A DNA stretch of 64,000 nucleotides from Poindextera sp965277425 (GCA_965277425.1 CBDICR010000005.1:682001-746000), one strand, 5' to 3'; counted from the stretch's first letter, positions 1 to 9,658 are shown. The notes: generated by a model from the sequence alone, not told the origin. Made by a program: numbers and translations.

Positions 1-135
1 GAAAAGGTGGTCGAGGAGATCAGCTTCACCGCCGGCGACCGCTCGGGCGAAACCATCGTCATCGACGGCGCCTATGTGCGCGAGCGGGTCGAGGCCCTGT
101 CGCAGAACGCCGACCTGTCGCGGTTCATCCTTTAG
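1..135 (+). CDS. hslU: HslU ATPase subunit of HslUV protease, C-terminal end (partial)
   Basis: Only the last 44 codons lie in the window, read in frame from the first base to a TAG stop. The peptide ends in DLSRFIL, the very conserved C-terminal tail of HslU (ClpY), which inserts into pockets of the HslV peptidase ring to activate it. The preceding residues (VVEEISFTAGD, then VIDGAYV and RVEALSQN) also fit the HslU C-terminal domain. HslU is the AAA+ unfoldase of the cytoplasmic HslUV heat-shock protease. The start and ATPase domain are outside the window. No other family I know ends this way, so the call is firm despite the short length. Confidence 0.9.
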   Translation, partial: EKVVEEISFTAGDRSGETIVIDGAYVRERVEALSQNADLSRFIL

Positions 136-140
136 ACGCG

Positions 141-614
141 CTAATAGCGTTCGGCGCGCGCGGCGAAGATGGCGCGTTCCAGGGCGGCGGCGAAATCGCC
201 GCGCTCCTTGGGGCTGAGCGCGCGGGCGACGGTCAGGCGGCGGCCGGAGAGGCGCAGGCGCACGCGCGCGTCGTGCTCGCCGGCGAGTTCCACGACCACG
301 GCGGTGAAGGCGGTCGGCGAGCGCCAGACGGTGCGCGAGCGGGGCCCCGCCTCATAGGCGACGCGCACCTCCTCGGCGGACACCTGCACGCGTTCGGACA
401 GGCGCCCCCGCGCATAGCTGACGCGAAAGGCGATGAAGACGCCCAGCACATCCAATCCCAGGAAGATCGGGACGGGAATGGCGCCGATAATCAAGAAGAA
501 GACCGTCATGATCAGGTTGAAGGCGACCAGGACCCCGATCAGCCAATAGAAACCTTTCAGCGGCAACGAGCGGTTGGGTGTGATCACCGCGTCCATGTAG
601 AGCGCCGCCGACAT
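141..614 (-). CDS. DUF2244 domain membrane protein
   Basis: A 157-residue protein starting at MSAALYMDAVITPNRSL. The order of parts is typical of DUF2244: a short N-terminal strand with the PNRSL motif, two closely spaced hydrophobic helices (about residues 20-65), then a soluble beta-rich domain with a tryptophan-containing motif (TVWRSPTAF). The function of the family is unknown; it is common in alphaproteobacteria as an inner-membrane protein. I chose the internal ATG at 614 rather than an upstream in-frame ATG at 719, because the longer form would run across the start of the divergent GNAT gene and the added residues look unlike a protein N terminus. It converges on hslU with only a few bases between the stops. 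Confidence 0.75.
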   Translation of the reverse strand: MSAALYMDAVITPNRSLPLKGFYWLIGVLVAFNLIMTVFFLIIGAIPVPIFLGLDVLGVFIAFRVSYARGRLSERVQVSAEEVRVAYEAGPRSRTVWRSPTAFTAVVVELAGEHDARVRLRLSGRRLTVARALSPKERGDFAAALERAIFAARAERY

Positions 615-702
615 GGACGGATGGTCGTTCGGGCCGGTGCGCCGGTCAAGCGCGGCGAGGCCCTTGACGAAGCGGGCCGGCGGGGCGACCTCTATTGCTG
701 CT

Positions 703-1239
703 ATGCAGCGCGAGCTCACCTACGCCATCGCCCCGGCGGGGCCATCCGACGCGGCCGCCCTGGCCCGGGTGCATGTGGACGCCTGGCGCGAGACCTATGC
801 CGGTATCCTGCCCAGCACCTATCTGGAGCGGATGTCGAGCGCTCTGCATGAGCATCGCTGGCGCCAGCGGCTGCTCTCGACCCGCGAGGCCACCCTGGCC
901 GCCGAAGGCCACAACGGCCTGGTCGGCTATGTCTCCGCCGAGCGGTCGAGACGATCGCGCACCGGCGTCGAGGCCGAAATCACCACCCTCTACGTGCTGA
1001 GGCGCGCCCAGGGTCACGGCCTGGGGCGCGAGCTCTTCACCGCCGCGGCGCGGGTGATGGCGGCGCGCGAGGCCACATCGCTGGTGGTCTGGGTGCTGCG
1101 CGACAACCTGGGCGCGCGGGCCTTCTACGAGCGGCTTGGCGGGCGGCGCGAAGACGTCGGTAACGAATATGTCGGCGGCGCGGTGGTGGCCTCGGTGCTC
1201 TACCGCTGGCCGGACCTGAAGGGCTGGCTGGCGGCCTAA
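703..1239 (+). CDS. GNAT family N-acetyltransferase
   Basis: A 178-residue single-domain GNAT protein. The acetyl-CoA binding motif A is visible as ITTLYVLRRAQGHGLGRELF (the R/Q-x-x-G-x-G/A pattern), followed by the usual N-x-x-A-x-x-FYE-x-x-G segment (DNLGARAFYERLGG). The N-terminal part (DAAALARVHVDAWRETYAGI) is typical of the RimI/PhnO-like subgroup. Such enzymes move an acetyl group from acetyl-CoA to an amine; the substrate cannot be told from sequence. The start at ATG 703 begins where homology begins; the frame is open further upstream but that part antisenses the DUF2244 gene. It is divergent from that gene and convergent with dnaJ. Confidence 0.8.
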   Translation: MQRELTYAIAPAGPSDAAALARVHVDAWRETYAGILPSTYLERMSSALHEHRWRQRLLSTREATLAAEGHNGLVGYVSAERSRRSRTGVEAEITTLYVLRRAQGHGLGRELFTAAARVMAAREATSLVVWVLRDNLGARAFYERLGGRREDVGNEYVGGAVVASVLYRWPDLKGWLAA

Positions 1240-1248
1240 GCCGTCAGG

Positions 1249-2409
1249 CTAGGCCGTTTTCGTGTCGGTCCCGGTGACGCCGTCCCAGAAATGCTTGGCC
1301 TTGGTGAAGAAGCCGCGGGTGCGGGGATGCTGCTGTTCGCCGCAGATGCCGGCCAGCTCGCGCACCAGCGCCTTCTGACGCGCGGTGAGCTTGGTCGGGG
1401 TCTCGACCATGAGTTCGACCATCAAATCGCCGCGTTCGCGCGAGCGCAGCGAGGGCATGCCGCGGCCCTTCAGCCGCACGATCGAGCCGGTCTGGGCGCC
1501 TTCCGGCACCTTGATCTTGATCTTGCAATTGCCGTCGCAGTTCTCACCGCCGAGCAGGCAGGGCGCATCGATCTCGCCGCCGAGCACGGCGGTGAACATG
1601 GGCACCGGGACGCTGCAGAGCAGGTCCAGCCCGTCGCGTTCGAAAAGCTCGTGCGGCTTGACCGAGAGGAAGATGTAGAGATCGCCCCTGGGGCCGCCGC
1701 GCGCGCCGGAATCGCCTTCGCCGGTGAGGCGGATGCGGGCGCCGTCGTCGACGCCGGAGGGGATGCGCACCGACAGCGTCCGCTCGCGCCGAACCTGGCC
1801 GTGGCCTTGGCAGTCGCGGCAGGGATCGAGCACCAGCCGGCCGAGGCCGCCGCAGCGCGGGCAGGTGCGCTCGATGGAGAAGAAGCCCTGGGTGGCGCGC
1901 ACGCGGCCCGCGCCATTGCAGGTTCCGCACGTCGTGGGGCTTGTGCCGGGCTTGGCGCCCGAACCCTTGCAGGTTTCGCAGGCCATGGCGGCGGGAACCA
2001 CGATATCGGTCTCGGCGCCGGCATAGGCCTGCTCGAGGCTGATCTCCAGATCGTAGCGCAGATCCTGGCCGCGCGCGGGGCCGGCGTTCTGGCGACCGCG
2101 TCCGGCGCCGAACATGTCGCCGAAAGCCTGGCCGAACACCTCGTTGAAGATGTCGTGCACGTCGTTGAAGCCGCCGCCGCTCGCGCCGTTCACGCCGGCA
2201 TGGCCGAAACGATCGTAGGCCGCGCGCTTCTGCGGATCGCAGAGCACCGAATAGGCTTCGTTGATTTCCTTGAACCGACCCTCGGCCTGTTCGCAGCCGT
2301 TATTGCGGTCGGGGTGGTGCTCCATGGCGAGCTTGCGATAGGCCGCCTTCAGGTCAGGCCCGCCGCACCCGCGCTCAACGCCAAGAACCTCGTAATAGTC
2401 GCGCTGCAT
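1249..2409 (-). CDS. dnaJ: Chaperone DnaJ (Hsp40)
   Basis: A 386-residue type I DnaJ. The J domain (residues 1-70) has HPD at 32-34, needed to stimulate DnaK ATP hydrolysis. A Gly/Phe-rich linker follows, then a zinc-binding domain with four repeats of the CxxCxGxG type (CETCKGSG, CGTCNGAG, CPRCGGLG, CRDCQGHG), and a C-terminal substrate-binding and dimerisation region. The insert in the C-terminal domain (LLGGENCDGNCKIKIK) contains two cysteines not usual in enterobacterial DnaJ. The ATG at 2409 is preferred; a GTG lies one codon upstream. The gene follows dnaK on the same strand after a 145-bp gap that holds a strong hairpin. Cytoplasmic. Confidence 0.95.
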   Translation of the reverse strand: MQRDYYEVLGVERGCGGPDLKAAYRKLAMEHHPDRNNGCEQAEGRFKEINEAYSVLCDPQKRAAYDRFGHAGVNGASGGGFNDVHDIFNEVFGQAFGDMFGAGRGRQNAGPARGQDLRYDLEISLEQAYAGAETDIVVPAAMACETCKGSGAKPGTSPTTCGTCNGAGRVRATQGFFSIERTCPRCGGLGRLVLDPCRDCQGHGQVRRERTLSVRIPSGVDDGARIRLTGEGDSGARGGPRGDLYIFLSVKPHELFERDGLDLLCSVPVPMFTAVLGGEIDAPCLLGGENCDGNCKIKIKVPEGAQTGSIVRLKGRGMPSLRSRERGDLMVELMVETPTKLTARQKALVRELAGICGEQQHPRTRGFFTKAKHFWDGVTGTDTKTA

Positions 2410-2452
2410 CACAGCGTCAGATCCCTACTCAACCGTCGCATGATGGTCCCGC

Positions 2453-2486
2453 CCCGATGGCCCACGCCTGGATGTGGGCCATCGGG
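2453..2486 (-). promoter_or_regulatory. dnaK-dnaJ intergenic stem-loop
   Basis: A perfect 13-bp inverted repeat (cccgatggcccac at 2453-2465 and its complement at 2474-2486) with an 8-base loop lies in the dnaK-dnaJ spacer. No run of T follows on the minus strand, so it does not look like a normal intrinsic terminator. It could be a partial transcription stop, an RNA processing site or a 3' stabiliser that raises dnaK over dnaJ expression. The structure is seen; the role is inference. Confidence 0.7.
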
Positions 2487-2554
2487 ACGAACTTCGCAAT
2501 GAGCGCGTCCATGCCCGAGGGACAAGGCCCGCGCCCCGTGATCGATCGTCACGC

Positions 2555-4444
<1,890 letters not shown>

Positions 4445-4587
4445 GACGAGGCTCAAACGCTCCTTAAGTTATGGCGGGCGGGTTGGACGGCCTCGTTCGA
4501 GCGCCGCTGCTGACCCGTCCCCGTGGGGTTTCGTCTCTTAGTCCGAACGCAAGTCCACGCTTTCGGGATACTCGCGCGTTGAGGTCG

Positions 4588-4615
4588 ATATGGGAACCGT
4601 GGCGAGCGCCGCAAG
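4588..4615 (-). promoter_or_regulatory. Sigma32 (RpoH)-type promoter of dnaKJ
   Basis: On the minus strand, CTTGCGG (4615-4609) is followed after 14 bases by CCCATAT (4594-4588). This matches the heat-shock consensus CTTGAAA-N(11-16)-CCCATnT, with a perfect -10 element. Transcription would start near 4580, giving dnaK a leader of about 135 bases. The site sits in the 218-bp gap between dnaK and the divergent alkB gene. Activity is inferred from the match only. Confidence 0.75.
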
Positions 4616-4662
4616 GGGCGAAAGCGGCGTGGCGGGGCCGGATTCGCGCCTATATCAAGGCT

Positions 4663-5262
4663 ATGGAGTTCAACGGCTTTCAGCTCATTTCGGGCGCGAT
4701 CGATGCTGCGGCGCAACGCGCGCTGGTCGACGAGGTGCTGGCGGGCGACGGCGCGGCGCCCTTCTATCGGCCCGTCACGCCGTCCGGCAAGCCAATGAGC
4801 GTCGAGCAGACCAGCCTCGGCGCCTATGGCTGGATCACCGACGTCGGCGGCTATCGTTACGAGACGCGTCATCCGCTGACCCACAGGCCCTGGCCATCCA
4901 TGCCGCAAAGCCTGCTGGCGCTCTGGGCGCTGTATGCGGGCGGCGGGACCGCGCCGGATTCCTGCCTGGTCAACCTCTATCGCGGCGGAGCGAAAATGGG
5001 CCTGCACGCCGATTCCGACGAGGAGGATTTTTCGGCGCCGGTGATGTCCATTTCCCTCGGCGACACGGCGATCTTCCGCCTGGGCGGCGCGGCGAGACGC
5101 GATCCCACCCGCACCGTCCGGCTGAACTCCGGCGACGTCTGCCTCCTGGCCGGCGACGCCCGCCGCTTTTTCCACGGCGTCGATCGCATCCTGCCCGGCT
5201 CCTCCCGCCTCGTGCCCGGCGGCGGCCGGATCAACCTGACGCTTCGACGCGCGAGGCGCTGA
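4663..5262 (+). CDS. alkB: AlkB family alpha-ketoglutarate-dependent DNA repair dioxygenase
   Basis: A 199-residue Fe(II)/2-oxoglutarate dioxygenase. The iron ligands are His115 and Asp117 (LHADSDEED) and His171 (FFHGVDRI); Arg189 in GGRINLTLR is in place to bind 2-oxoglutarate, and the final RINLTLRR matches the AlkB R-x-N-x-T-x-R motif. AlkB removes methyl groups such as 1-methyladenine and 3-methylcytosine from DNA by oxidation. The segment NLYRGGAKMGLHADSDE is the classic AlkB substrate/iron segment. The ATG at 4663 is chosen because homology starts there; the open frame continues upstream into the dnaK promoter region. Divergent from dnaK, convergent with the SDR gene. Confidence 0.92.
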   Translation: MEFNGFQLISGAIDAAAQRALVDEVLAGDGAAPFYRPVTPSGKPMSVEQTSLGAYGWITDVGGYRYETRHPLTHRPWPSMPQSLLALWALYAGGGTAPDSCLVNLYRGGAKMGLHADSDEEDFSAPVMSISLGDTAIFRLGGAARRDPTRTVRLNSGDVCLLAGDARRFFHGVDRILPGSSRLVPGGGRINLTLRRARR

Positions 5263-5265
5263 GCC

Positions 5266-6135
5266 TTAGGCCGGGACCCGCGCCGGCTCTTCTGGGAAAA
5301 AGACGTCCGCGGCGTGGTCGGCGACGTCCTGGGCGGTCCAGGGCGCGGTCGGGTTGAAGCCCTTGGTCTGCATCATCTTCATCTCGCGCACCCCGCGCGA
5401 GGAGACGCCCAGCACCTTGCCGGTCTGGTCGCCGGAGAGGTCTGAGACCATGTAGAGCACGCCGGGCGCGATGCGCTCGGGCAGGCTCATCGGGTCCGGC
5501 TCACGGTCCTTGCGGCCGGGCAGATCCGAGGTCATGCGGGTGAAGGCGCCGGGCGCCAGGCCCCAGACGCGAATGCCGTACTTGCGCCCTTCGATGGAAA
5601 GCACGCGCATGAAGCCGTAGAGGCCAGCCTTGGCCGCGCCATAATTGGACTGGCCGAAATTGCCGTAGAGGCCCGAGGTCGACGAGGTCATGACGATGAC
5701 CCCCTTGGCGGCGTTGTCCTTCATCCAGGTCCAGACCGGCAGGGTGACGCAATAGGCGCCCTTCAGGTGCACCTTCACCACCGCATCCCAATCGGCTTCC
5801 GAGGTGTTGGCGAAGGTCTTGTCGCGCAGGATGCCGGCATTGTTCACCAGCACGTCGACGCGGCCGAAATTGTCCAGCGCGGCTTTGAGGATGTTCTGGC
5901 CGCCCTGGACGGTGGAGACGTCGTCGCCGTTGGCGACCGCCTTGCCGCCCTCGGCCTTGATCGCCTCCACGACCGTCTGCGCCGCCGAGAGGCTGCCGCC
6001 GGTGCCGTCGCGCGCCCCGCCCAAGTCGTTGACCACCACCGCCGCGCCTTCCTTGGCGAACAGCTTGCAATAGGCCTCGCCCAGCCCGTTGCCGCCGCCG
6101 GTGACGATCGCGACCTTCCCGTCCAGAAGTCCCAT
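5266..6135 (-). CDS. SDR family dehydrogenase, similar to the (3R)-hydroxyacyl-CoA dehydrogenase part of MFE-2
   Basis: A 289-residue short-chain dehydrogenase. The NAD(P)-binding motif TGGGNGLG is at 12-19, NNAG at 98-101, and the catalytic Tyr165 and Lys169 in YGAAK follow a serine-rich strand (MTSSTSG). The early segment VVNDLGGARDGTGGS and the segment WDAVVKVHLKGAY resemble the dehydrogenase domain of peroxisomal multifunctional enzyme type 2, so a (3R)-hydroxyacyl-CoA substrate is a reasonable guess. The C-terminal extension of about 50 residues beyond the core is also seen in that group. A purine-rich AGGGAGA sits just before the ATG. The matching hydratase-2 type protein is encoded at 38587-39444. 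Confidence 0.85.
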   Translation of the reverse strand: MGLLDGKVAIVTGGGNGLGEAYCKLFAKEGAAVVVNDLGGARDGTGGSLSAAQTVVEAIKAEGGKAVANGDDVSTVQGGQNILKAALDNFGRVDVLVNNAGILRDKTFANTSEADWDAVVKVHLKGAYCVTLPVWTWMKDNAAKGVIVMTSSTSGLYGNFGQSNYGAAKAGLYGFMRVLSIEGRKYGIRVWGLAPGAFTRMTSDLPGRKDREPDPMSLPERIAPGVLYMVSDLSGDQTGKVLGVSSRGVREMKMMQTKGFNPTAPWTAQDVADHAADVFFPEEPARVPA

Positions 6136-6206
6136 GACGCATCTCCCTGAAATTATTCTTGGACCAATGCCGGATCATCCGACCGTAAGACCGGCTCGGC
6201 AAGCCG

Positions 6207-6668
6207 TCAGCCGCGCCTGGCCCTGAAGAAGTCACGCAGCAGCGCCGCACTCTCGTCGCCCAGCACGCCGCCGGCCACGACCGGGCGCCAATGGCAGGTC
6301 GGCTGCTCGAAGAAGCGCGGGCCGTGGATGATCGCGCCGCCCTTCTCATCCCCCGCGCCGAAGACCAGCCGGCCGATGCGGGCGTGGCTGATGGCGCCGG
6401 CGCACATGGCGCAGGGCTCCAGGGTGACGAAAAGCTCCAGCCCGCTCAGGCGATAGTTGCCGACCGCCTTGGCCGCGGCTCGAAGCGCCAGGATTTCGGC
6501 GTGGGCGGTGGGGTCCGCCAGACCGATGGGCTGGTTGTGCGCCTTGGCCACGACCTGGCCTGCAACCGGATCGAAAACCACCGCGCCGACTGGGGCCTCG
6601 CCGGCTTCGGCGGCGGCTTGCGCCTCGGCGAGGGCGATGCGCATGGTCGAAAGATCATGGTCGAGCAT
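6207..6668 (-). CDS. tadA: tRNA-specific adenosine deaminase TadA
   Basis: A 153-residue cytidine/deoxycytidylate-deaminase-fold protein. Zinc ligands are in HAE (56-58) and PCAMC (85-89); Glu58 is the proton shuttle. TadA converts adenosine 34 to inosine in the anticodon of tRNA-Arg(ACG), and is normally essential. The motif spacing, and residues such as GEAPVGAVV and NYRL, fit TadA rather than a guanine or cytosine deaminase. I chose ATG 6668 (MLDHDLSTMRIALAEAQ). This start overlaps head-to-head with the rluB-like gene starting at 6657, so the two share their translation-start region on opposite strands. Confidence 0.9.
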   Translation of the reverse strand: MLDHDLSTMRIALAEAQAAAEAGEAPVGAVVFDPVAGQVVAKAHNQPIGLADPTAHAEILALRAAAKAVGNYRLSGLELFVTLEPCAMCAGAISHARIGRLVFGAGDEKGGAIIHGPRFFEQPTCHWRPVVAGGVLGDESAALLRDFFRARRG

Positions 6669-7664
6669 GTTTCGGACCCAAACGCCCCCGATCCTCCCGG
6701 TCAAGCCTCGGGCGAACGCGTCGCCAAGGCCTTGGCGCGGGCCGGGGTGGCGTCGCGCCGCGAGGTGGAGCGACTGATCGCCGCCGGCCGGGTGCGGCTG
6801 AACGGCGAGGTTCTGACCACGCCGGCGGTCAAGGTGGACGCCGCGGACGTCCTGACCGTGGATGGCCGCGTCGTCGGCGCGCCCGAGCCGGCGCGGCTAT
6901 GGCGCTACCACAAGCCGGTCGGGCTGGTGACCACCCACAGCGATCCCAAGGGTCGGCCGACGGTGTTCGAACATCTGCCGAAGGGCCTGCCGCGGGTGAT
7001 CTCGGTCGGGCGGCTGGACCTGAACTCCGAGGGCCTGCTGCTGCTCACCAACGATGGCGGCCTCGCCCGATCGCTGGAGCTGCCGTCGAGCGGACTGGTG
7101 CGACGCTATAGGGCGCGGGTGCGCGGGCAAACCACGCAAGAGGCGCTCGACGCCCTGCGCGACGGCCTGACCGTCGAGGGCGTGGTCTACGGTCCGATCC
7201 AGGCCCGGCTGGAGCCGAAGAGCGGCGAGGGGGTCAACCGCTGGATCGCGATCTCGTTGGCCGAGGGCAAGAACCGCGAGGTGCGCAAGGTGCTGGACGC
7301 GCTTAGCCTTGCGGTGAACCGGCTGATCCGGGTCAGTTACGGGCCGCATCAACTCGGCGACCTGAGGCCTGGCGAGGTGGCCGAAGTCGATATGCAAGGC
7401 AAGGCGCTCGGCGGCCGGCTCAGGCCGGACACCGGTGTGGCGCCCGAGCCGGCGGCGGACGCCAAGAAGGCCTACAAGGCCGGCTGGGCGAAGCCGAAGG
7501 CGCGACCGCCCGGGTTTACGACGGCTCGCGGCTCCCAAGCGGCGCGCCCGCAAGCGAAGCCTTCATCGCCTCGATCGCCGACGGCAGCCGCACGACCTGC
7601 GAAAAGCTCCGGCGCTCGTCGGCCAGGCCCTCCGAAAGCGGGCGGTCCAAGGCGGCGCGGGTAA
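6657..7664 (+). CDS. rluB: RluB/RsuA-family rRNA pseudouridine synthase
   Basis: A 335-residue protein. An S4 RNA-binding domain (about residues 18-75, ERVAKALARAGVASRREVERLI) leads into an RsuA/RluB/RluE-type catalytic domain, with the catalytic Asp in VGRLDLNSEGLLLLTNDG and the C-terminal motif NREVRKVLDALSLAVNRLIRVSYG. The likely role is isomerisation of a uridine in 23S rRNA. The last 90 or so residues are a low-complexity Ala/Pro/Lys/Arg-rich tail, common in alphaproteobacterial RluB. Oddly, the final 149 bases run antisense through the 3' end of the enoyl-CoA hydratase gene. The start at ATG 6657 is a choice; its first residues carry no homology. Confidence 0.85.
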   Translation: MVEHVSDPNAPDPPGQASGERVAKALARAGVASRREVERLIAAGRVRLNGEVLTTPAVKVDAADVLTVDGRVVGAPEPARLWRYHKPVGLVTTHSDPKGRPTVFEHLPKGLPRVISVGRLDLNSEGLLLLTNDGGLARSLELPSSGLVRRYRARVRGQTTQEALDALRDGLTVEGVVYGPIQARLEPKSGEGVNRWIAISLAEGKNREVRKVLDALSLAVNRLIRVSYGPHQLGDLRPGEVAEVDMQGKALGGRLRPDTGVAPEPAADAKKAYKAGWAKPKARPPGFTTARGSQAARPQAKPSSPRSPTAAARPAKSSGARRPGPPKAGGPRRRG

Positions 7665-8322
7665 GGCGCTTGGCGTAAGCCAGGCCCTCGGCGGGCCGGG
7701 CGGCGAACTCCGCGGCGATCTCCAGGGCCCGCGCCAGCGGATCGTCGGCCACCTCGTGCACCAGACCGATCTCCAGCGCCGCCGGCCCGCTCACCACCCG
7801 GCCGCGCAGGATCATTTCCAGCGCCCGCGCCTCGCCGATGATGCGGGGCAGACGCTGGGTCCCGCCGCCGCCCGGAAAGAGGCCGACCCGCGTCTCCGGC
7901 AGGCCGATGGCGGTGACGTCCGCGCCGGCGATACGGATGTCGCAGGCCAGGCCAAGCTCGAAGCCGCCGCCCATGCAAAGCCCGTTGATGGCCGCGATCA
8001 CCGGCTTCGGTGCGGCCGCCAGCAGATCGGTCAGCCCGAGGAAGCCGCCGGACGCGCCGGCGGGCGCCGCTGGCGGCGTCGGCGCATCCGCTGCGGCCAG
8101 GCGCTCGCCCAAGACGGTCAGCTCGCCGACGTCGTAATGGCGCACGAAGATGCCCGGCGTCCCGCCGGTGAGGACGATGCAGCGCACCGCGTCGTCGTCG
8201 ATCGCCGCTTGGACCGCCTTGTAGAGCTCTTCCGCTCCAGCTGCGGTCATCGTGCCGAGCGGAGGATTTGCATAGCGGAAGACGGCGGCGGCGGCGCAGC
8301 GCTCGCTGGTGACCAGGCCCAT
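7516..8322 (-). CDS. Enoyl-CoA hydratase/isomerase family protein
   Basis: A 268-residue crotonase-fold protein. The oxyanion-hole segments are visible (AINGLCMGGGFELGLACDIRIAG and the earlier CIVLTGG), and the catalytic region reads GLPETRVGLFPGGGGTQRLPRIIG, where the Glu of LPET and the acidic position nearby match hydratases. It would hydrate trans-2-enoyl-CoA in beta-oxidation or a related acyl-CoA route. An insert of Ala/Pro/Gly around residues 78-90 (APTPPAAPAGASGG) is unusual. The gene lies 62 bases downstream of the frameshifted TetR gene on the same strand, suggesting a regulator-target pair. Its 3' end overlaps the rluB tail. Confidence 0.85.
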   Translation of the reverse strand: MGLVTSERCAAAAVFRYANPPLGTMTAAGAEELYKAVQAAIDDDAVRCIVLTGGTPGIFVRHYDVGELTVLGERLAAADAPTPPAAPAGASGGFLGLTDLLAAAPKPVIAAINGLCMGGGFELGLACDIRIAGADVTAIGLPETRVGLFPGGGGTQRLPRIIGEARALEMILRGRVVSGPAALEIGLVHEVADDPLARALEIAAEFAARPAEGLAYAKRLTRAALDRPLSEGLADERRSFSQVVRLPSAIEAMKASLAGAPLGSREPS

Positions 8323-8384
8323 GGGCGACGTCCCTTTCCGGCAACGGTCCGCGAGGTTCCGGCGGGCCTTCGCCGCCTACCCTC

Positions 8385-8980
8385 TCACGGCCACGCCCTC
8401 GAACAAAAGCCGATCTGCCGGTCCATCGCCGCGATCAGCGCCAGCGCGTCCGCGTTGTCTTGGGACGCGCGGCGATAGTTCCAGACATAGGCCGCGAGCA
8501 GGGTGTCGATAAAAAGCTCGACATCGATCTCTGGACGCACCTCGCCGCGCGCGACGCCGCCGGCCAAGGCTTCGGCCAGCATGCCGCGGAACCGCGCATT
8601 GTGACCCAGCGGCGCGACCCCGCCGTCCCGCGGCCAGTCGTATGAGGCGGCGATATGGCCACGAACAGACGCAGACGCCGGGTCTCGAACCCGTAATGCA
8701 CCGCCATGATCGAGCGCAATCGATCGACCGCCGGCCCGCGCAGGTGGGGGATCACCTGCTCCAGCTCGGCCTCCAGGGCGTCGACGCGATCGGCCATGAC
8801 CTGGCTGAGCAGCTCGGCCTTTCCGGCGAAGGTCGTAAAGACGCTGCCGACGGAAACGCCCGCGCGCTGCGCCACCATGCGGATGGTCGCTTCCTCGTAG
8901 CCGATGTCGTCGAACAGGTCGCACGCAGCGGCCAAGACCCGCGCGCGCGTCACCTGTTTGCGTTCCTGCCTCGCCCCCAA
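8385..8980 (-). pseudogene. TetR/AcrR family regulator, frameshifted
   Basis: The N-terminal half is read in one frame from 8980: a TetR helix-turn-helix (VLAAACDLFDDIGYEEATIRMVAQRAGVSVGSVFTTF region) and start of the ligand domain, up to RRLRLFVA. The rest (HIAASYDW, then GMLAEALAGGVARGEV and ELFIDTLLAAYVWNYRR) continues in another frame to a stop at 8385. Loss of one base near 8657-8658, where the plus strand reads atggccac, explains this: with three Gs instead of two the protein would read FVAHIAASYDW. It may be a true mutation or a sequencing error in a short homopolymer. Restored, the protein would be about 198 residues, normal for TetR. Confidence 0.8.
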
Positions 8981-9007
8981 GCGCGGCCCCCCTTATCGCT
9001 GGATGGT

Positions 9008-9658
9008 CTAGGCGGCGGCCCGCCAGCCGGCCAGCAGGATCGTGATCTGGGCCGAGAGCCGCGCCTCCAGCGCGCGCGCATCCCAGGCCTCGAAGATGGC
9101 GTGACGATAATTGGCCACGAAGCTGTCCCAGATCATCTCGTTGGTCAGCCGGATATCGAGATCGCGCGACAGCTCGCCGCGCTCGACGCCGTGGCGAAGC
9201 ACTTCGTCGACAAGCGCCTGGACCCGCCGGGCCGCTCCGCGCACCCGCCGCGCGGCGTCGGGCTCGCCCATCCAGGAGTGCCCGATGGCCGCCTGGACCA
9301 GCGGCAGATGATCGCGATGAAAGGCGTAGGCGGTCGAGAACAGCTTCAGGAGCGAGGCTTCCGTGGTCGCGTCTTCGCGGACCACCGTCTTCAGATGTGC
9401 GGCCAAGGCGTCGCAATCGTCGACGATGACCTCGCCAAACAGGTCCGCCTTGTCGACGAAGCTCGCGAAGACCGCGCCGGTGGAGAGGCCGGCGGCGGCG
9501 GCGATCTCGCGAACCGTGGCGGCCTCATAGCCGCGCTCGTTGAACAGGCGCTTGGCCGCATCCAGCAGTTGCCGCCGCGTGCGCTGTTTGGCCAGGGCGC
9601 GGCGGGTCATGGGATGGGCGTCGGCGGGCGCGAAGAGGCGCGCGTCCAGTTGGTTCAT
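9008..9658 (-). CDS. TetR/AcrR family transcriptional regulator
   Basis: A 216-residue TetR protein. The DNA-binding domain spans about residues 20-70 (LLDAAKRLFNERGYEAATVREIAAAAGLSTGAVFASFVDKADL), followed by a helical ligand-binding domain. It resembles the adjacent frameshifted TetR gene along its full length, including the C-terminal segments (GVERGELSRDLDIRLTNEMIWDSFVANYRHA), so the two look like tandem duplicates. The start MNQLDARLF at 9658 is preferred over an upstream in-frame ATG at 9763, since the extra residues would cover the candidate operator at 9717. The ligand is unknown. Confidence 0.85.
   Translation of the reverse strand: MNQLDARLFAPADAHPMTRRALAKQRTRRQLLDAAKRLFNERGYEAATVREIAAAAGLSTGAVFASFVDKADLFGEVIVDDCDALAAHLKTVVREDATTEASLLKLFSTAYAFHRDHLPLVQAAIGHSWMGEPDAARRVRGAARRVQALVDEVLRHGVERGELSRDLDIRLTNEMIWDSFVANYRHAIFEAWDARALEARLSAQITILLAGWRAAA

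Noticed and set aside
1291..2502. Long plus-strand open frame opposite dnaJ
   Set aside because: Same artefact: the dnaJ motifs are complete on the minus strand and this frame has no recognisable domain.
8665..8695. tRNA T-arm-like sequence (gggttcgagaccc on the minus strand)
   Set aside because: No acceptor, D or anticodon stems surround it and it lies inside the TetR coding sequence.
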